From: Caldifarciminota bacterium UBA6260
Lineage (GTDB): Bacteria; Hydrothermota; 32-111
Assembly (NCBI GenBank): GCA_002441125.1
Contig: DJVI01000033.1
Coordinates: 1 to 24,862, forward strand
DNA length: 24,862 nt
Reading direction: 5' to 3'
In this document: positions 7,243-15,165 of the stretch, piece by piece
How positions within the stretch are numbered: position 1 is the first letter of the stretch
Layout: the number at the start of each line of letters is the position of its first letter
Notes under the pieces: generated by a model
Seen by the model: only the letters and a program-made list of their open reading frames with translations
Told to the model about the DNA's origin: nothing
Databases searched by the model: none
Program-made: the position numbers and the translations under genes

Positions 7243-7273
7243 AAAATGTCATACTGTCAAGCACCGTCCCCAA
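7243..7273 (-). repeat. Repeat copy 5 of 5 (31 bp, minus orientation, one mismatch)
   Basis: Same sequence and orientation as copy 4, with a single change (TGTCATACTG instead of TGTCACACTG). It extends into the 3' end of the MarR gene, where its plus-orientation reading supplies the codons for GDGA and the TGA stop. Confidence 0.92.
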
Positions 7274-7637
7274 CTATAGGTATTATTTTTCTTTTTTTAC
7301 GGATGAGTTTGATTTGTGGGAAGGGGATTTTTTTCTCTTTTATCTCCCTGATCTTTTTGTAACCTTTTTCTGTTAAGACAAGATACTTTTCTCTTCTATC
7401 ATTTTCTGAAACAATTTTTTTAACTAAACCTTTTTTAACAAGTTTTTCTATTATCTTTGTCATTCTCGGTTTTGAAACAAAAAGTTCCTTAGAAAGGCAT
7501 GTCAAATCAGTTTTCTTTTCATTAATAGAACACAATACCATAGCTTCATTCATAGATAAATTTGTCTCTTTTTTAAGGTTGTAATCGAAAAGGTATAACT
7601 CTTTGAAAATTTTTTTAAGGTAACAAACTTTTTCCAT
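7257..7637 (-). CDS. MarR-family winged-helix transcriptional regulator, 3' end replaced by repeat
   Basis: A 126-residue protein, short for MarR (usually about 140-150). It has the N-terminal dimer helices, a helix-turn-helix (MNEAMVLCSINE, LTCLSKELFVSKPRMTKIIEKLVKKGL) and the wing with the conserved DRR (SENDRREKYLVLTEKG). The dimerisation helix after EIKEKKIPFPQI is cut short. The final residues include GDGA, which with the stop is encoded by repeat copy 5. It may still bind DNA, but its dimerisation is in doubt. The ATG at 7637 follows GAGGAG closely. It is divergent from the mbx operon, and a 12-bp palindrome overlaps its own promoter, pointing to autorepression. Ligand unknown; redox or sulfur sensing would suit the neighbour but is a guess. 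Confidence 0.8.
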   Translation of the reverse strand: MEKVCYLKKIFKELYLFDYNLKKETNLSMNEAMVLCSINEKKTDLTCLSKELFVSKPRMTKIIEKLVKKGLVKKIVSENDRREKYLVLTEKGYKKIREIKEKKIPFPQIKLIRKKRKIIPIVGDGA

Positions 7638-7651
7638 AACTCCTCAAAATA

Positions 7652-7669
7652 GTTAACATTGTTAACAAT
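7652..7669. promoter_or_regulatory. Probable MarR operator
   Basis: GTTAAC, then the perfect 12-bp palindrome ATTGTTAACAAT (7658-7669), covering the -10 region of the marR promoter. MarR proteins commonly bind AT-rich palindromes of this type over their own promoters. I see no second copy near the mbx promoter about 95 bases away, so control of mbx by this regulator is not shown. Confidence 0.6.
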
Positions 7670-7692
7670 ATACTTTTTTTAGAAAATGTCAA
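7665..7692 (-). promoter_or_regulatory. marR promoter
   Basis: On the minus strand TTGACA (7692-7687), a 16-base spacer and TATTGT (7670-7665). The -10 overlaps the palindrome at 7658-7669, and the gene starts at 7637. Confidence 0.55.
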
Positions 7693-7764
7693 GAGCCCTT
7701 TAATAATAATTGATCCATAAATTTACTGCAAAATTTATATCCCTTAAAATTTGCTTTTTTTCTA

Positions 7765-7792
7765 TTGACATTTTTTAAAAAAGAATTACAAT
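7765..7792 (+). promoter_or_regulatory. Promoter of the mbx operon
   Basis: TTGACA (7765-7770), a 16-base spacer and TACAAT (7787-7792), one mismatch from the consensus -10. Transcription would begin near 7799, leaving a short leader that carries GGGAG (7804-7808) before the ATG at 7813. This excludes the in-frame TTG at 7765 as a start codon, because it is the -35 box itself. Confidence 0.75.
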
Positions 7793-7812
7793 TTAAAAAA
7801 ATCGGGAGTTTT

Positions 7813-8319
7813 ATGGATAAAAAATGTTCATTTTCCAGTTTTTTTAATTCCTTTTTTCTTTTTTTTATCATATACCTTTTTTTAACATTCCCTTTTGATA
7901 TTGAAGAATTTTTAACAGGCATATTTTTATCAATCATAATAGTTTTAATCTTCAAAAATTTTCTCGATTATTTTTCTTTAAAGCCACCACTTTTTTTATC
8001 TCTTTTTTATCTTTTTTCTTATATTATATTCCTTTTATGGGAGATTTTAAAAGCAAACCTTAATGTAGCCAAAATAGTATTATCACCAAAAATCAACATA
8101 AATTCTGTTATTGTTACTTGTAAAACAGAACTTAAATCTGAACTTGGGAAATCTATACTTGCCAACTCTATAACTTTAACTCCCGGTACTCTTTCAGTTG
8201 AAGTGAAAGATGATAGTTTGTATATACATTGTATGGATACAAAAATAACCTCTCCTGAGGATGTATATAAAAGTATAGTTAAACCTTTTGAAGATAAAAT
8301 AAAGAGGTTTTCATTATGA
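7813..8319 (+). CDS. mbxA: Mbx subunit A: MrpE/MnhE-like antiporter subunit
   Basis: A 168-residue protein with the MnhE fold: two to three N-terminal membrane helices (about residues 13-65), the conserved LLWEILKANLNVAKIVLSP, and a cytoplasmic domain with ANSITLTPGTLSVEVKDDSLYIHCMD, where NSITLTPGT is the MrpE signature. In Mrp antiporters and the related Mbh and Mbx complexes this small subunit helps form the Na+/H+ exchange module in the membrane. The start at 7813 is chosen because GGGAG lies four bases upstream; an extended frame to 7765 would begin inside the promoter. It is the first gene of the operon, and its stop overlaps the next start (ATGA). Confidence 0.88.
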   Translation: MDKKCSFSSFFNSFFLFFIIYLFLTFPFDIEEFLTGIFLSIIIVLIFKNFLDYFSLKPPLFLSLFYLFSYIIFLLWEILKANLNVAKIVLSPKININSVIVTCKTELKSELGKSILANSITLTPGTLSVEVKDDSLYIHCMDTKITSPEDVYKSIVKPFEDKIKRFSL

Positions 8320-8579
8320 ACACATTGTACATAATCTGGTTTTCAATTCTTGCTCTTTCTGTGCTTCTTGTTCTAATAAGATTTTTTAAAGGACCACTTA
8401 TCCAAGATAGAACCATAGCTTTAGATATGTTCACTACAATAACTACAGGAACACTTGTTCTTCTATCTTCCTTTCTACAAAACTCTTACCTTTTAGATAT
8501 CTCTCTTGTCTATGCAATACTTTCATTTGTTTCAGTCATAGCGATTTCGAAATATATAGAAGAGAGAGGTTCAAAATGA
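8316..8579 (+). CDS. mbxB: Mbx subunit B: MrpF/MnhF-like antiporter subunit
   Basis: An 87-residue protein with three predicted membrane helices and the MrpF signature region RFFKGPLIQDRTIALDMFTT, in which the Asp-Arg between helices 1 and 2 is conserved. It ends LVYAILSFVSVIAISKYIEE, matching family ends. It belongs to the E-F-G trio that in Mrp-type complexes forms part of the sodium path. Start and stop overlap the neighbours by four bases (ATGA), so translation is probably coupled. Length is normal. Confidence 0.88.
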   Translation: MNTLYIIWFSILALSVLLVLIRFFKGPLIQDRTIALDMFTTITTGTLVLLSSFLQNSYLLDISLVYAILSFVSVIAISKYIEERGSK

Positions 8580-8899
8580 TATTTATAGCAATAATATTCA
8601 TATTTATCGGAGTTCTATTCTCATTTCTTGGAAGTTTGGGAATATTAAGAATGAAAGACACATACAACAGGTTACAAACTTCGACTAAGGCAACAACTCT
8701 TGGTGCTTTTTCAACAATAATAGGTGTAGGTTTTTTAAATCCTTCTTGGTTTTTTAAACTTATACTTATAGCCTTTTTTATTCTTATAACATCTCCTATA
8801 GCTTCCCATTCTCTTGCAAGAGCATCACACAAAACAGGTATAAAATTAGAAGAAAACCAATTCGACGCTCTAAATAATGAAAATGGAGAAAAAAAATGA
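8576..8899 (+). CDS. mbxC: Mbx subunit C: MrpG/MnhG-like antiporter subunit
   Basis: A 107-residue protein with three membrane helices. The MrpG motif is clear: GSLGILRMKDTYNRLQTSTKATTLG between helices 1 and 2, then TSPIASHSLARASHKTG near the end. It completes the E-F-G trio of the antiporter module. It overlaps the preceding stop and the next start by four bases each, with GAGAGAGG ahead of the ATG. The charged tail of about 15 residues faces the cytoplasm by family analogy. Confidence 0.88.
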   Translation: MIFIAIIFIFIGVLFSFLGSLGILRMKDTYNRLQTSTKATTLGAFSTIIGVGFLNPSWFFKLILIAFFILITSPIASHSLARASHKTGIKLEENQFDALNNENGEKK

Positions 8900-9138
8900 T
8901 TTTTTGGATTTTTATTTTTATTTTTATACTTTCAATAATTTCTTCTATTGTTTCTATAACCGCTAAAGATCTTCTCTACTCCGTGCTTTCACTTTCTCTC
9001 TTGAGTTTGCTGACATCAATTCTATTTTTTATTTTGAATGCGCCAGATGTTGCTATAACTGAAGCTGCTGTTGGTGCTGCATTGACAACAGTTATATTCA
9101 TATTTGGAATAAGAAGAACGGAACGGGAGGACAAATGA
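8896..9138 (+). CDS. mbxD: Mbx subunit D: MbhD-like (DUF4040) membrane subunit
   Basis: An 80-residue protein with three hydrophobic helices and the DUF4040 signature FFILNAPDVAITEAAVGAALTTVIFIFGI. In Mrp antiporters this segment is part of the large MrpA C-terminus; in Mbh and Mbx it is a separate small gene, as here. The conserved Asp and Glu of PDVAITEA lie in the membrane and are thought to take part in ion transfer in this family. GGAG lies upstream of the ATG; the gene overlaps both neighbours by four bases. Confidence 0.88.
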   Translation: MIFWIFIFIFILSIISSIVSITAKDLLYSVLSLSLLSLLTSILFFILNAPDVAITEAAVGAALTTVIFIFGIRRTEREDK

Positions 9139-9962
9139 GAGAATCTGATTTCAATGTTGGGAAATTTTTTGCTTTCCTTTTCGTCTTAATTCTTTTTTTA
9201 TTTATGCTATCTCCACTTTTCGAAGAGGGTGATGGCGCAAAAATTGATAAAAATTTAAGTGATATAAAAAATAGGGTTTCATACTTTCACTCTTTAAAAT
9301 CTGTAAAAGAGATTGAAAGGATACTTTCTGACAATAACGATTTTTCAAAATACAGAGAGATTACGGATAGTGCAAAAACAGTGATTTTTGGTGAATCGAA
9401 AGATCTTGAAAATGGAACAGCTAACCTTGTAACATCGATAGTTTTAGATTATCGAGGTTTCGATACACTTGGAGAACTCATAGTTCTTTTTATTTCCATT
9501 CTTGGACTAACAATAATACTTTCAACACTTTCCTTTGCAAAATTTGAAGAGCCATCATTTTTACAAATAACTGGAGTGAAATTCGTTACTCCATTTATGA
9601 TTCTTGTTGGAATATACATATTTTTGCATGGTCATCTCTCTCCAGGTGGAGGGTTTCCCGCAGGAGCAATAATAGCAACAGCGACACTCTTTTCACTGAT
9701 CGGATGCAAGTTCAACTATAGAGTTTCTAATTTAAAATTCATCGAATCTAATGCCGGTTTTTTTGTTATACTTTTAGCAACTTTGGGTCTCTATTTTACA
9801 GGTTCATTTTTTGGAAATTATTTACCAACAGGAATAGTTGGAAAACTTTACAGTTCTTCTTTGATACTTATTATCTATTCACTTGTTGGTTTAAAAGTCG
9901 GAGCTGAACTTTCTGTAGGTATAAAAACTCTTTACAATGGAGAAAAAGATGATGATAGATAA
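9135..9962 (+). CDS. mbxF: Mbx subunit F: fusion of MbhE-like and MnhB-like antiporter domains
   Basis: A 275-residue protein. Residues 1-135 resemble MbhE: an N-terminal helix (FFAFLFVLILFLFMLSPLF), an extracytoplasmic linker, TANLVTSIVLDYRGFDTLGE, and a helix with LGLTIILSTLSFA. Residues 140-275 are the MnhB domain, with VTPFMILVGIYIFLHGHLSPGGGFPAGAIIA, the family's best conserved stretch, and a C-terminal LVGLKVGAELSVGI. The two halves are separate genes in Mbh hydrogenases and joined in archaeal mbx clusters, so the fusion supports the Mbx assignment. GGGAGG stands five bases before the ATG. Confidence 0.87.
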   Translation: MRESDFNVGKFFAFLFVLILFLFMLSPLFEEGDGAKIDKNLSDIKNRVSYFHSLKSVKEIERILSDNNDFSKYREITDSAKTVIFGESKDLENGTANLVTSIVLDYRGFDTLGELIVLFISILGLTIILSTLSFAKFEEPSFLQITGVKFVTPFMILVGIYIFLHGHLSPGGGFPAGAIIATATLFSLIGCKFNYRVSNLKFIESNAGFFVILLATLGLYFTGSFFGNYLPTGIVGKLYSSSLILIIYSLVGLKVGAELSVGIKTLYNGEKDDDR

Positions 9963-10320
9963 TAGAACTTTATATATCTACTCTTTCATAATATTTCTAA
10001 TAGGAATTTATGGAGCTATAACAAATAGAAATTTAATCAAAATCCTTGTATCGTTGAGTATAATCGAAACAGCTTTAAACATTTTCCTTGTTTCAACAGG
10101 TTATATAAACGGATCAAACCCACCTATCCTACATTCAGGTATGAAATTGATCTCTCCAAACAGTATAAATATCTCAGACCCATTACCACATGCTCTTGTT
10201 CTTACTGCAATTGTTATAGGAGTTGGAACAACCGCAATCGGAATAGGACTAACGATAAAACTTTACAACCATTACAAAACTCTAAATGTAAACAGAATGG
10301 GAGATAAAGATGAATTATAA
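9949..10320 (+). CDS. mbxG: Mbx subunit G: MrpC/MnhC/NuoK-like subunit
   Basis: A 123-residue protein with three membrane helices. Motifs are FLIGIYGAITNRNLIKILVSLSIIETALNIFLV, containing the membrane glutamate typical of NuoK/MrpC, and ALVLTAIVIGVGTTAIGIGL. I prefer the ATG at 9949, six bases after GGAG, over the ATG at 9937; the ATG at 9952 is equally possible. The gene overlaps the end of the preceding gene by 14 bases. It forms part of the membrane arm that links the antiporter-like subunits. Confidence 0.86.
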   Translation: MMIDNRTLYIYSFIIFLIGIYGAITNRNLIKILVSLSIIETALNIFLVSTGYINGSNPPILHSGMKLISPNSINISDPLPHALVLTAIVIGVGTTAIGIGLTIKLYNHYKTLNVNRMGDKDEL

Positions 10321-11836
10321 CCTTCCTGTTCTCCTTATCGCTATACCAATTCTTTTTTCTTTTCTCTCTCTTATTTTAGGATCTTTCAATAAAATACTTT
10401 CAAAAATTATCCTCATCTCTGTAATAATTTTCAACATTATCTCCGGCATATGCATTTACAATTCAGTTTTAAAAAACGGAAACATTTTGACTGTTATTGG
10501 GAACTATCTTCCCCCATTTGGAATAAATCTCATTTCGACATACACATCAATTTCTTTTCTTATTCTATTATATATTGTTTTTCTTGTCGCATCTTTGATA
10601 TTCGTTTCAAAAAATGACGACAGGGCAGATAAGATCTCTTCTGTACTACTTCTATATCTTGCATCATCAACCGGAATTTTGTTAACTGGTGATATTTTTA
10701 ACCTTTTTGTTTTCATAGAAATTTTTTCTATTTCAAACATTATACTCATCTCTATTAAAGACAAAAAACTTTCGATTAAAGGATCTTTAAAATACCTTAT
10801 AATAACTTCAATAGGTGCATCACTCTATCTTTTCGGAATAGGATTTTTATATGGTATACTTGGAACATTGAATTTATCTGAAATCTCCTTGAATTTTGAT
10901 AATATTTCTTATTTTTCAAAAGTTTTCATATTCTTATTTTTCCTTGGTTCAATTATGGCTGAACTTGAAGTGTTTCCTTTCAACTTCTGGATTTCAGATT
11001 CTTACGCAGGTTCAAAAAATTATGTGAACATACTTTTAAGTGGTTTGAGTTCTATAGTTGCTTTATACATTTTCATAAGATTATTCTTAACCGTTTTTGG
11101 CTATCCAACCTTTATATCTTTTTCTTACTCTTTACCTTTCAATGTGAAGACTCTTTTTTTAACAATATTTGGTCTTTCCGTAATAGTTAATGAACTTGCC
11201 GCTTTATCATCAAAAAATGTTAAAAGAATACTCGGATTTTCTTCGGCATCATCATTGTCATTGATCCTTTTATCTTTATCTACAGGACTAAAAAATGGAG
11301 TTATGGCTGCAATGCTTATCGCGATTTCAGTTATAATTTCTAAACCTCTGTTATTTTTATCATCCCATCAGATAATGAAAGGAAAAGGAGAAAAAAATTT
11401 AAACTCCTTTATAGATGGTTTCAGAAGGAATCCACTTTTTTCAATCCTTTTCATAATCGGAGTTTTCACATTGGTAGGATTTCCACTAACTCCATCATTC
11501 TGGGGTAAATTTTTATTATTCATTTCAGCAACAGAAAAAATTTCTTATACTACTTTGATTCTTGTGATAGTTGTTTTTTCAATAACAATAGAACTTTTCT
11601 ACTATTTCAGGTTGATGCACAAACTTTTCATAAAAGATGAAAATATAAAGGTTGAAAAAACAAAAAACAATTTTGTATACATTTTCTCAGGTATATTACT
11701 CGCTTCAATAATAATATTTTTCTCAGTAAAACCTTACTTTACCCAAAATATAGTTGAAAAAACAACTGAGGACATTTTCGATAAATCAGGTTATATAAAA
11801 AGTTGTTTAAAATCAGGAGAAATTGATGATAGGTAA
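10310..11836 (+). CDS. mbxH: Mbx subunit H: MrpD/NuoN-like antiporter subunit
   Basis: A 508-residue protein with about 14 membrane helices, a proton_antipo_M-family pump. Clear segments are LLTGDIFNLFVFIEIFSISN (the conserved membrane Glu), LKYLIITSIGASLYLFGIGFLYG, MAELEVFPFNFWISDSYAGSKNYVNILLSGLSSIV (the usual His-x-Trp-x-x-x-Ala-His region is altered here to FWISDSYAGS), and KRILGFSSASSLSLIL. The start has GGGAG six bases upstream and overlaps the previous stop. It is the MrpD-type ion-translocating subunit and should move Na+ or H+ in step with electron flow in the peripheral arm. No interruption is seen. Confidence 0.87.
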   Translation: MNYNLPVLLIAIPILFSFLSLILGSFNKILSKIILISVIIFNIISGICIYNSVLKNGNILTVIGNYLPPFGINLISTYTSISFLILLYIVFLVASLIFVSKNDDRADKISSVLLLYLASSTGILLTGDIFNLFVFIEIFSISNIILISIKDKKLSIKGSLKYLIITSIGASLYLFGIGFLYGILGTLNLSEISLNFDNISYFSKVFIFLFFLGSIMAELEVFPFNFWISDSYAGSKNYVNILLSGLSSIVALYIFIRLFLTVFGYPTFISFSYSLPFNVKTLFLTIFGLSVIVNELAALSSKNVKRILGFSSASSLSLILLSLSTGLKNGVMAAMLIAISVIISKPLLFLSSHQIMKGKGEKNLNSFIDGFRRNPLFSILFIIGVFTLVGFPLTPSFWGKFLLFISATEKISYTTLILVIVVFSITIELFYYFRLMHKLFIKDENIKVEKTKNNFVYIFSGILLASIIIFFSVKPYFTQNIVEKTTEDIFDKSGYIKSCLKSGEIDDR

Positions 11837-13715
11837 AATTTTATTATCAGGTGTTTTGATCTCCTTTCTTTCAATGTTTGTAAGGAAAAGGTATAACTAT
11901 TTTAGATGGATACTATTTTCTATCTATCTTCTGCTAACACTCTACTTCCTTTTCCTATGGCGAAATAGTTTTTATTATAATGAGAGTTATAACTTTCTTT
12001 CCCTCTATGGATTGAACTTTTCACTCAATTTTAAAATTACCCCTCTCGGGTGGCTATTTTCATTTTTTACAATATTTTTAACATTTTTGATATCCATATT
12101 TTCGATCCAGAAAAATATTGGGGAGGATAGTGAAAAACTGATTTCTTTTTTCTGGTTCTATCTTATTGTATCAAATATAGGTATCTTCTTTGCTGATGAT
12201 TTTTTAACTCTATTTATCTTCTGGGAACTTATGACTTTCTCTTCTTTCTTCGTCATTTCACCAGGATGGATAAAATCTTTTAGGGCTGTCAACTATTATT
12301 TTGTTTTATCAACTTTAGGGGCATTCTTTATGCTTTTGGGAATTGGTTTTCTTTATGGTGGAACTAAAAGTTTTTCAATAGAGTCTGGTTACACCTACCT
12401 TTTCACTCTTTTTTCGATCAACCCTTTACTTTCAGTTTTCATTACTATAACTTTCATTTTAGGATTTTTTACAAAATCAGCGTTGATACCATTCCATATC
12501 TGGCCTGCACAGGCACATGCTGAGGCACCAGATGATTTTTCAGCTTTTCTTTCAGGAATAATGATAAAATATGGACTTTTCGGAAATCTCTTGTTTTTAG
12601 TACCACTTTTTTTGCTTATTAAAAATTACCCATCAACACAGATAATAACGAACGGTATTCCACTCTTTTCGCATATCCTTTCATGGGTCGGTGCGATAAC
12701 TTCAGTTATCGCTACATTTTTAGCTATTGAATCTAACGATATGAAAAAATTAGCAGCTTGGTCAACTGTAGCCAACATAGGTTATGCTACAACATCTATC
12801 TTTATACTTTCATCTTACGGTATCGCTGGTGGAATATTCCAAATCATAACACATGCCATATTCAAAACTGCAATATTTTTGGCTCTCGCAGCTGTAAAAT
12901 ACAGGACTCATGAAAGAGAGATGCACAAACTCGGTGGATTGGCCTACAAGATGCCTGTTACATTTTTAACATTTCTTTTAGGTATAATAGCAGCAGCAGG
13001 AATCCCACCAATGAACGGTTACGCTTCAAAATGGTTCATATATCAGGCACTTCTTTCTGGACATTTTCCTTTTTTAACGATAGCGATATTTTTGTCATCA
13101 ACAGGTGCCTTCATGTATCTTTTCAGAGCTTTACATTCGATTTTCCTTGGTCAGTTACCTGAAAAGTTTGATGATGTAAAAGAGGTTCCATTTTTGATGC
13201 AAATTCCTATGTACATTCTTATGGCATTGATGCTTTTAACTGGAGTTTTCCCCGGTATAATATTAAAGCCGATAAATTCGGTATTAATATCCTTTAATTT
13301 ACAACCAGTAAAGGTAACATACAATACTATGTTTTCAACATTATCATCTGTTGACTCTTTAAAAGTATTTTTAACTTTTTCAGGGTCATTTGCTTTTGCA
13401 TTTATCCTCTACCTTATCGGAAAACCTAGAAAACATGTTGAACCACTCGATAATTACACTGCTGGTCAGGATCCAAAAGAGTTTGGTTTAACGAGAGAAC
13501 TTTACCATTTCGCTTTGAAATTTTATGAACCATTTGAACATATGTTCGATTCTTATAGAACTAATACAAAAGAATTTTATGATTCTTTTGAAAGAAAAGT
13601 TAACGAATTTGGGAATTTCATTAAAGAATCTTATTCTAAAAACATAAGATATTCATCCTATATCTTTATTTTCGCATTAGTCTTAGTAATACTCTACGGG
13701 TGGTTAGTATGGTAA
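11826..13715 (+). CDS. mbxH': Mbx subunit H': NuoL/HyfB-like antiporter subunit with C-terminal arm
   Basis: A 629-residue second antiporter-like subunit, closer to NuoL and hydrogenase-4 subunit B. It has FIFWELMTFSSFFVISPG, LIPFHIWPAQAHAEAPDDFSAFLSGIMIKYGLFG (the classic NuoL loop with its histidines), KLAAWSTVANIGYATTSIFI and GIPPMNGYASKWFIYQALL. After the last core helix, residues about 535-605 are charged and probably form a lateral amphipathic arm, ending in a final helix (YIFIFALVLVILYGWLVW). A second antiporter subunit next to H is a hallmark of Mbx/Mbs compared with Mbh. The ATG at 11826 is preferred over TTG 11823, since AGGAG ends six bases before it. It overlaps mbxH by 11 bases. 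Confidence 0.88.
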   Translation: MIGKILLSGVLISFLSMFVRKRYNYFRWILFSIYLLLTLYFLFLWRNSFYYNESYNFLSLYGLNFSLNFKITPLGWLFSFFTIFLTFLISIFSIQKNIGEDSEKLISFFWFYLIVSNIGIFFADDFLTLFIFWELMTFSSFFVISPGWIKSFRAVNYYFVLSTLGAFFMLLGIGFLYGGTKSFSIESGYTYLFTLFSINPLLSVFITITFILGFFTKSALIPFHIWPAQAHAEAPDDFSAFLSGIMIKYGLFGNLLFLVPLFLLIKNYPSTQIITNGIPLFSHILSWVGAITSVIATFLAIESNDMKKLAAWSTVANIGYATTSIFILSSYGIAGGIFQIITHAIFKTAIFLALAAVKYRTHEREMHKLGGLAYKMPVTFLTFLLGIIAAAGIPPMNGYASKWFIYQALLSGHFPFLTIAIFLSSTGAFMYLFRALHSIFLGQLPEKFDDVKEVPFLMQIPMYILMALMLLTGVFPGIILKPINSVLISFNLQPVKVTYNTMFSTLSSVDSLKVFLTFSGSFAFAFILYLIGKPRKHVEPLDNYTAGQDPKEFGLTRELYHFALKFYEPFEHMFDSYRTNTKEFYDSFERKVNEFGNFIKESYSKNIRYSSYIFIFALVLVILYGWLVW

Positions 13716-14599
13716 AAACTTACATTTTTAGATTTTTGATCGCAGTTTTAACATCCATTTTCATGGGCCTTCTCTATATGGGGATAGGAAGAAAGTTCAT
13801 GGCAAGGATAAGAAGATGTTATGCTGGTCCATTCTACCAGAGTTATATTGATGTAATAAAACTTTTTTCAAAAAATTCAATCTCCCATAACTGGATCATG
13901 GATTTTGGAGTTATGATGGGTTTTGCTGGAATAATAGCAACAGTTGTTTTTCTTCCTATAGGTCCTTTCAATGTTTTTCCGGATATGAAAGGTAACATCA
14001 TTATTATTATGTATTTTATGACAATAGGTTACCTTGGAATGGCAATGGGAGTTGCAGCATCTGGAAACCCAAACGCAACTATAGGTATAGCAAGAGCATT
14101 ATCTCTTATGATAGGATATGAGATACCTTTCGCTTTGAGTGTCATTCTTCTTATTTTTGCTAACAGATCATCATTACTTTATGATATGGTTTTAAGCCAG
14201 CATGGTTCATTTTTAAACTGGAACATGTTCAGATACCCATTCGCTTTTGCTGGCTCTTTAATCGCTTTACAGGGAATGCTTGGAGAACAACCATTCGATG
14301 CTATGATTGCTCCAGCTGAAATCGCATCGGGTCCGATGGTTGAACTTTCAGGCAAATTTTTAGGTTTTGGTTTTTTACAGCACGCTTCGCAGATCTTTCT
14401 TGAAACTGGAATTATTGCTGCGATGTTTTTAGGTGGTGGAACAATATTAGGTTTTTTTACAAAACAACTTATACTATACCTTATAACACTATCGATAGCA
14501 GCTGTATTTTCAAGATACAGATTTGAGGATGCTGTAAAATTTTTCTGGATAATTCCAACCTTGTTGGTACTTTTACAACTCGTAATATTTTTAGCATAG
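13709..14599 (+). CDS. mbxM: Mbx subunit M: NuoH/EchB-like membrane anchor
   Basis: A 296-residue protein with about eight membrane helices. It has the conserved RKFMARIRRCYAGPFYQSYIDVIKLFSK after the first helix, MAMGVAASGNPNATIGIARALSLMIGYEIPFALSV, and LGEQPFDAMIAPAEIASGPMVELSGKFLGFGFL with the acidic residues that line the entry to the ion path in complex I relatives. This subunit joins the peripheral redox arm to the membrane pumps. The ATG at 13709 is preferred to GTG 13700: GGGTGG sits five bases before it. It overlaps the preceding gene by seven bases. Confidence 0.88.
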   Translation: MVKTYIFRFLIAVLTSIFMGLLYMGIGRKFMARIRRCYAGPFYQSYIDVIKLFSKNSISHNWIMDFGVMMGFAGIIATVVFLPIGPFNVFPDMKGNIIIIMYFMTIGYLGMAMGVAASGNPNATIGIARALSLMIGYEIPFALSVILLIFANRSSLLYDMVLSQHGSFLNWNMFRYPFAFAGSLIALQGMLGEQPFDAMIAPAEIASGPMVELSGKFLGFGFLQHASQIFLETGIIAAMFLGGGTILGFFTKQLILYLITLSIAAVFSRYRFEDAVKFFWIIPTLLVLLQLVIFLA

Positions 14600-14608
14600 G
14601 AGTTATTT

Positions 14609-15154
14609 ATGATTTTATCTTCTACAAAAGAGTTAAAGGATAAAGGTTTTGAGCAGATTTTAGATTTTTTCAGGAAAAAATCTTTATGGATGTTACATTA
14701 CTGCACCGGTTGTGGTGCTGTTGAACTACCACCAACTATGACTTCAAGATGGGATATGGAAAGATTTGGAATGGGACCTATGGCTACTCCCCGTCAGGCT
14801 GATCTTCTTCTAATAACAGGTTACCTTTCAGTAAAATCTTTAAAAAGAGTTATCTATACTTATGAACAGATGCAGGAACCTAAATGGGTTATAGCGTTCG
14901 GTTCATGTCCAATAAATGGTGGTATATATTATGATTCATACTCTGTAATAAACCGTCTCGCTTTATACCTTCCTGTAGATCTTTCAATTGAAGGATGTAT
15001 GCCAAGACCTGAAGCTATAATAGATGGATTCACAAAACTTATGAAAGCTATAGAGAAAGGTGAAGCAGTAGGATACAAAAAATATAAAGAAAATTATGAG
15101 TGGTATAAGAAAAATCAAAGAGAAGTTCTTGAAAGAACAACTCCAGTTTTATGA
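14609..15154 (+). CDS. mbxJ: Mbx subunit J: NuoB-like [4Fe-4S] small subunit
   Basis: A 181-residue peripheral protein of the NiFe-hydrogenase small subunit/NuoB family. Four cysteines for the proximal [4Fe-4S] cluster are visible: Cys32 and Cys35 in YCTGCGAVELPP, Cys100 in AFGSCPINGGIYYDSYSV, and Cys130 in EGCMPRPEAI. The CTGCGAVE form is typical of group 4 and Mbx complexes. The protein sits beside the large subunit and passes electrons from the ferredoxin-like subunit to its active site. AGGAG lies six bases before the ATG; length is as expected. The TGA stop overlaps a possible alternative start of the next gene. Confidence 0.9.
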   Translation: MILSSTKELKDKGFEQILDFFRKKSLWMLHYCTGCGAVELPPTMTSRWDMERFGMGPMATPRQADLLLITGYLSVKSLKRVIYTYEQMQEPKWVIAFGSCPINGGIYYDSYSVINRLALYLPVDLSIEGCMPRPEAIIDGFTKLMKAIEKGEAVGYKKYKENYEWYKKNQREVLERTTPVL

Positions 15155-15165
15155 CAGGAGGAATA

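Noticed and set aside
7115..7273. CRISPR-like pair of repeats with a spacer of about 97 bases
   Set aside because: Only two adjacent copies, spacer too long, no cas genes, and the same repeat occurs singly elsewhere beside a transposase.
7765..7812. TTG start for the first mbx gene, adding 16 residues
   Set aside because: These bases form the TTGACA and TACAAT promoter; the ATG at 7813 has an SD.
7689..7955. Minus-strand open frame opposite the mbx promoter and first gene
   Set aside because: It runs antisense through a clear promoter and gene, has a low-complexity Lys/Asn composition and no SD.
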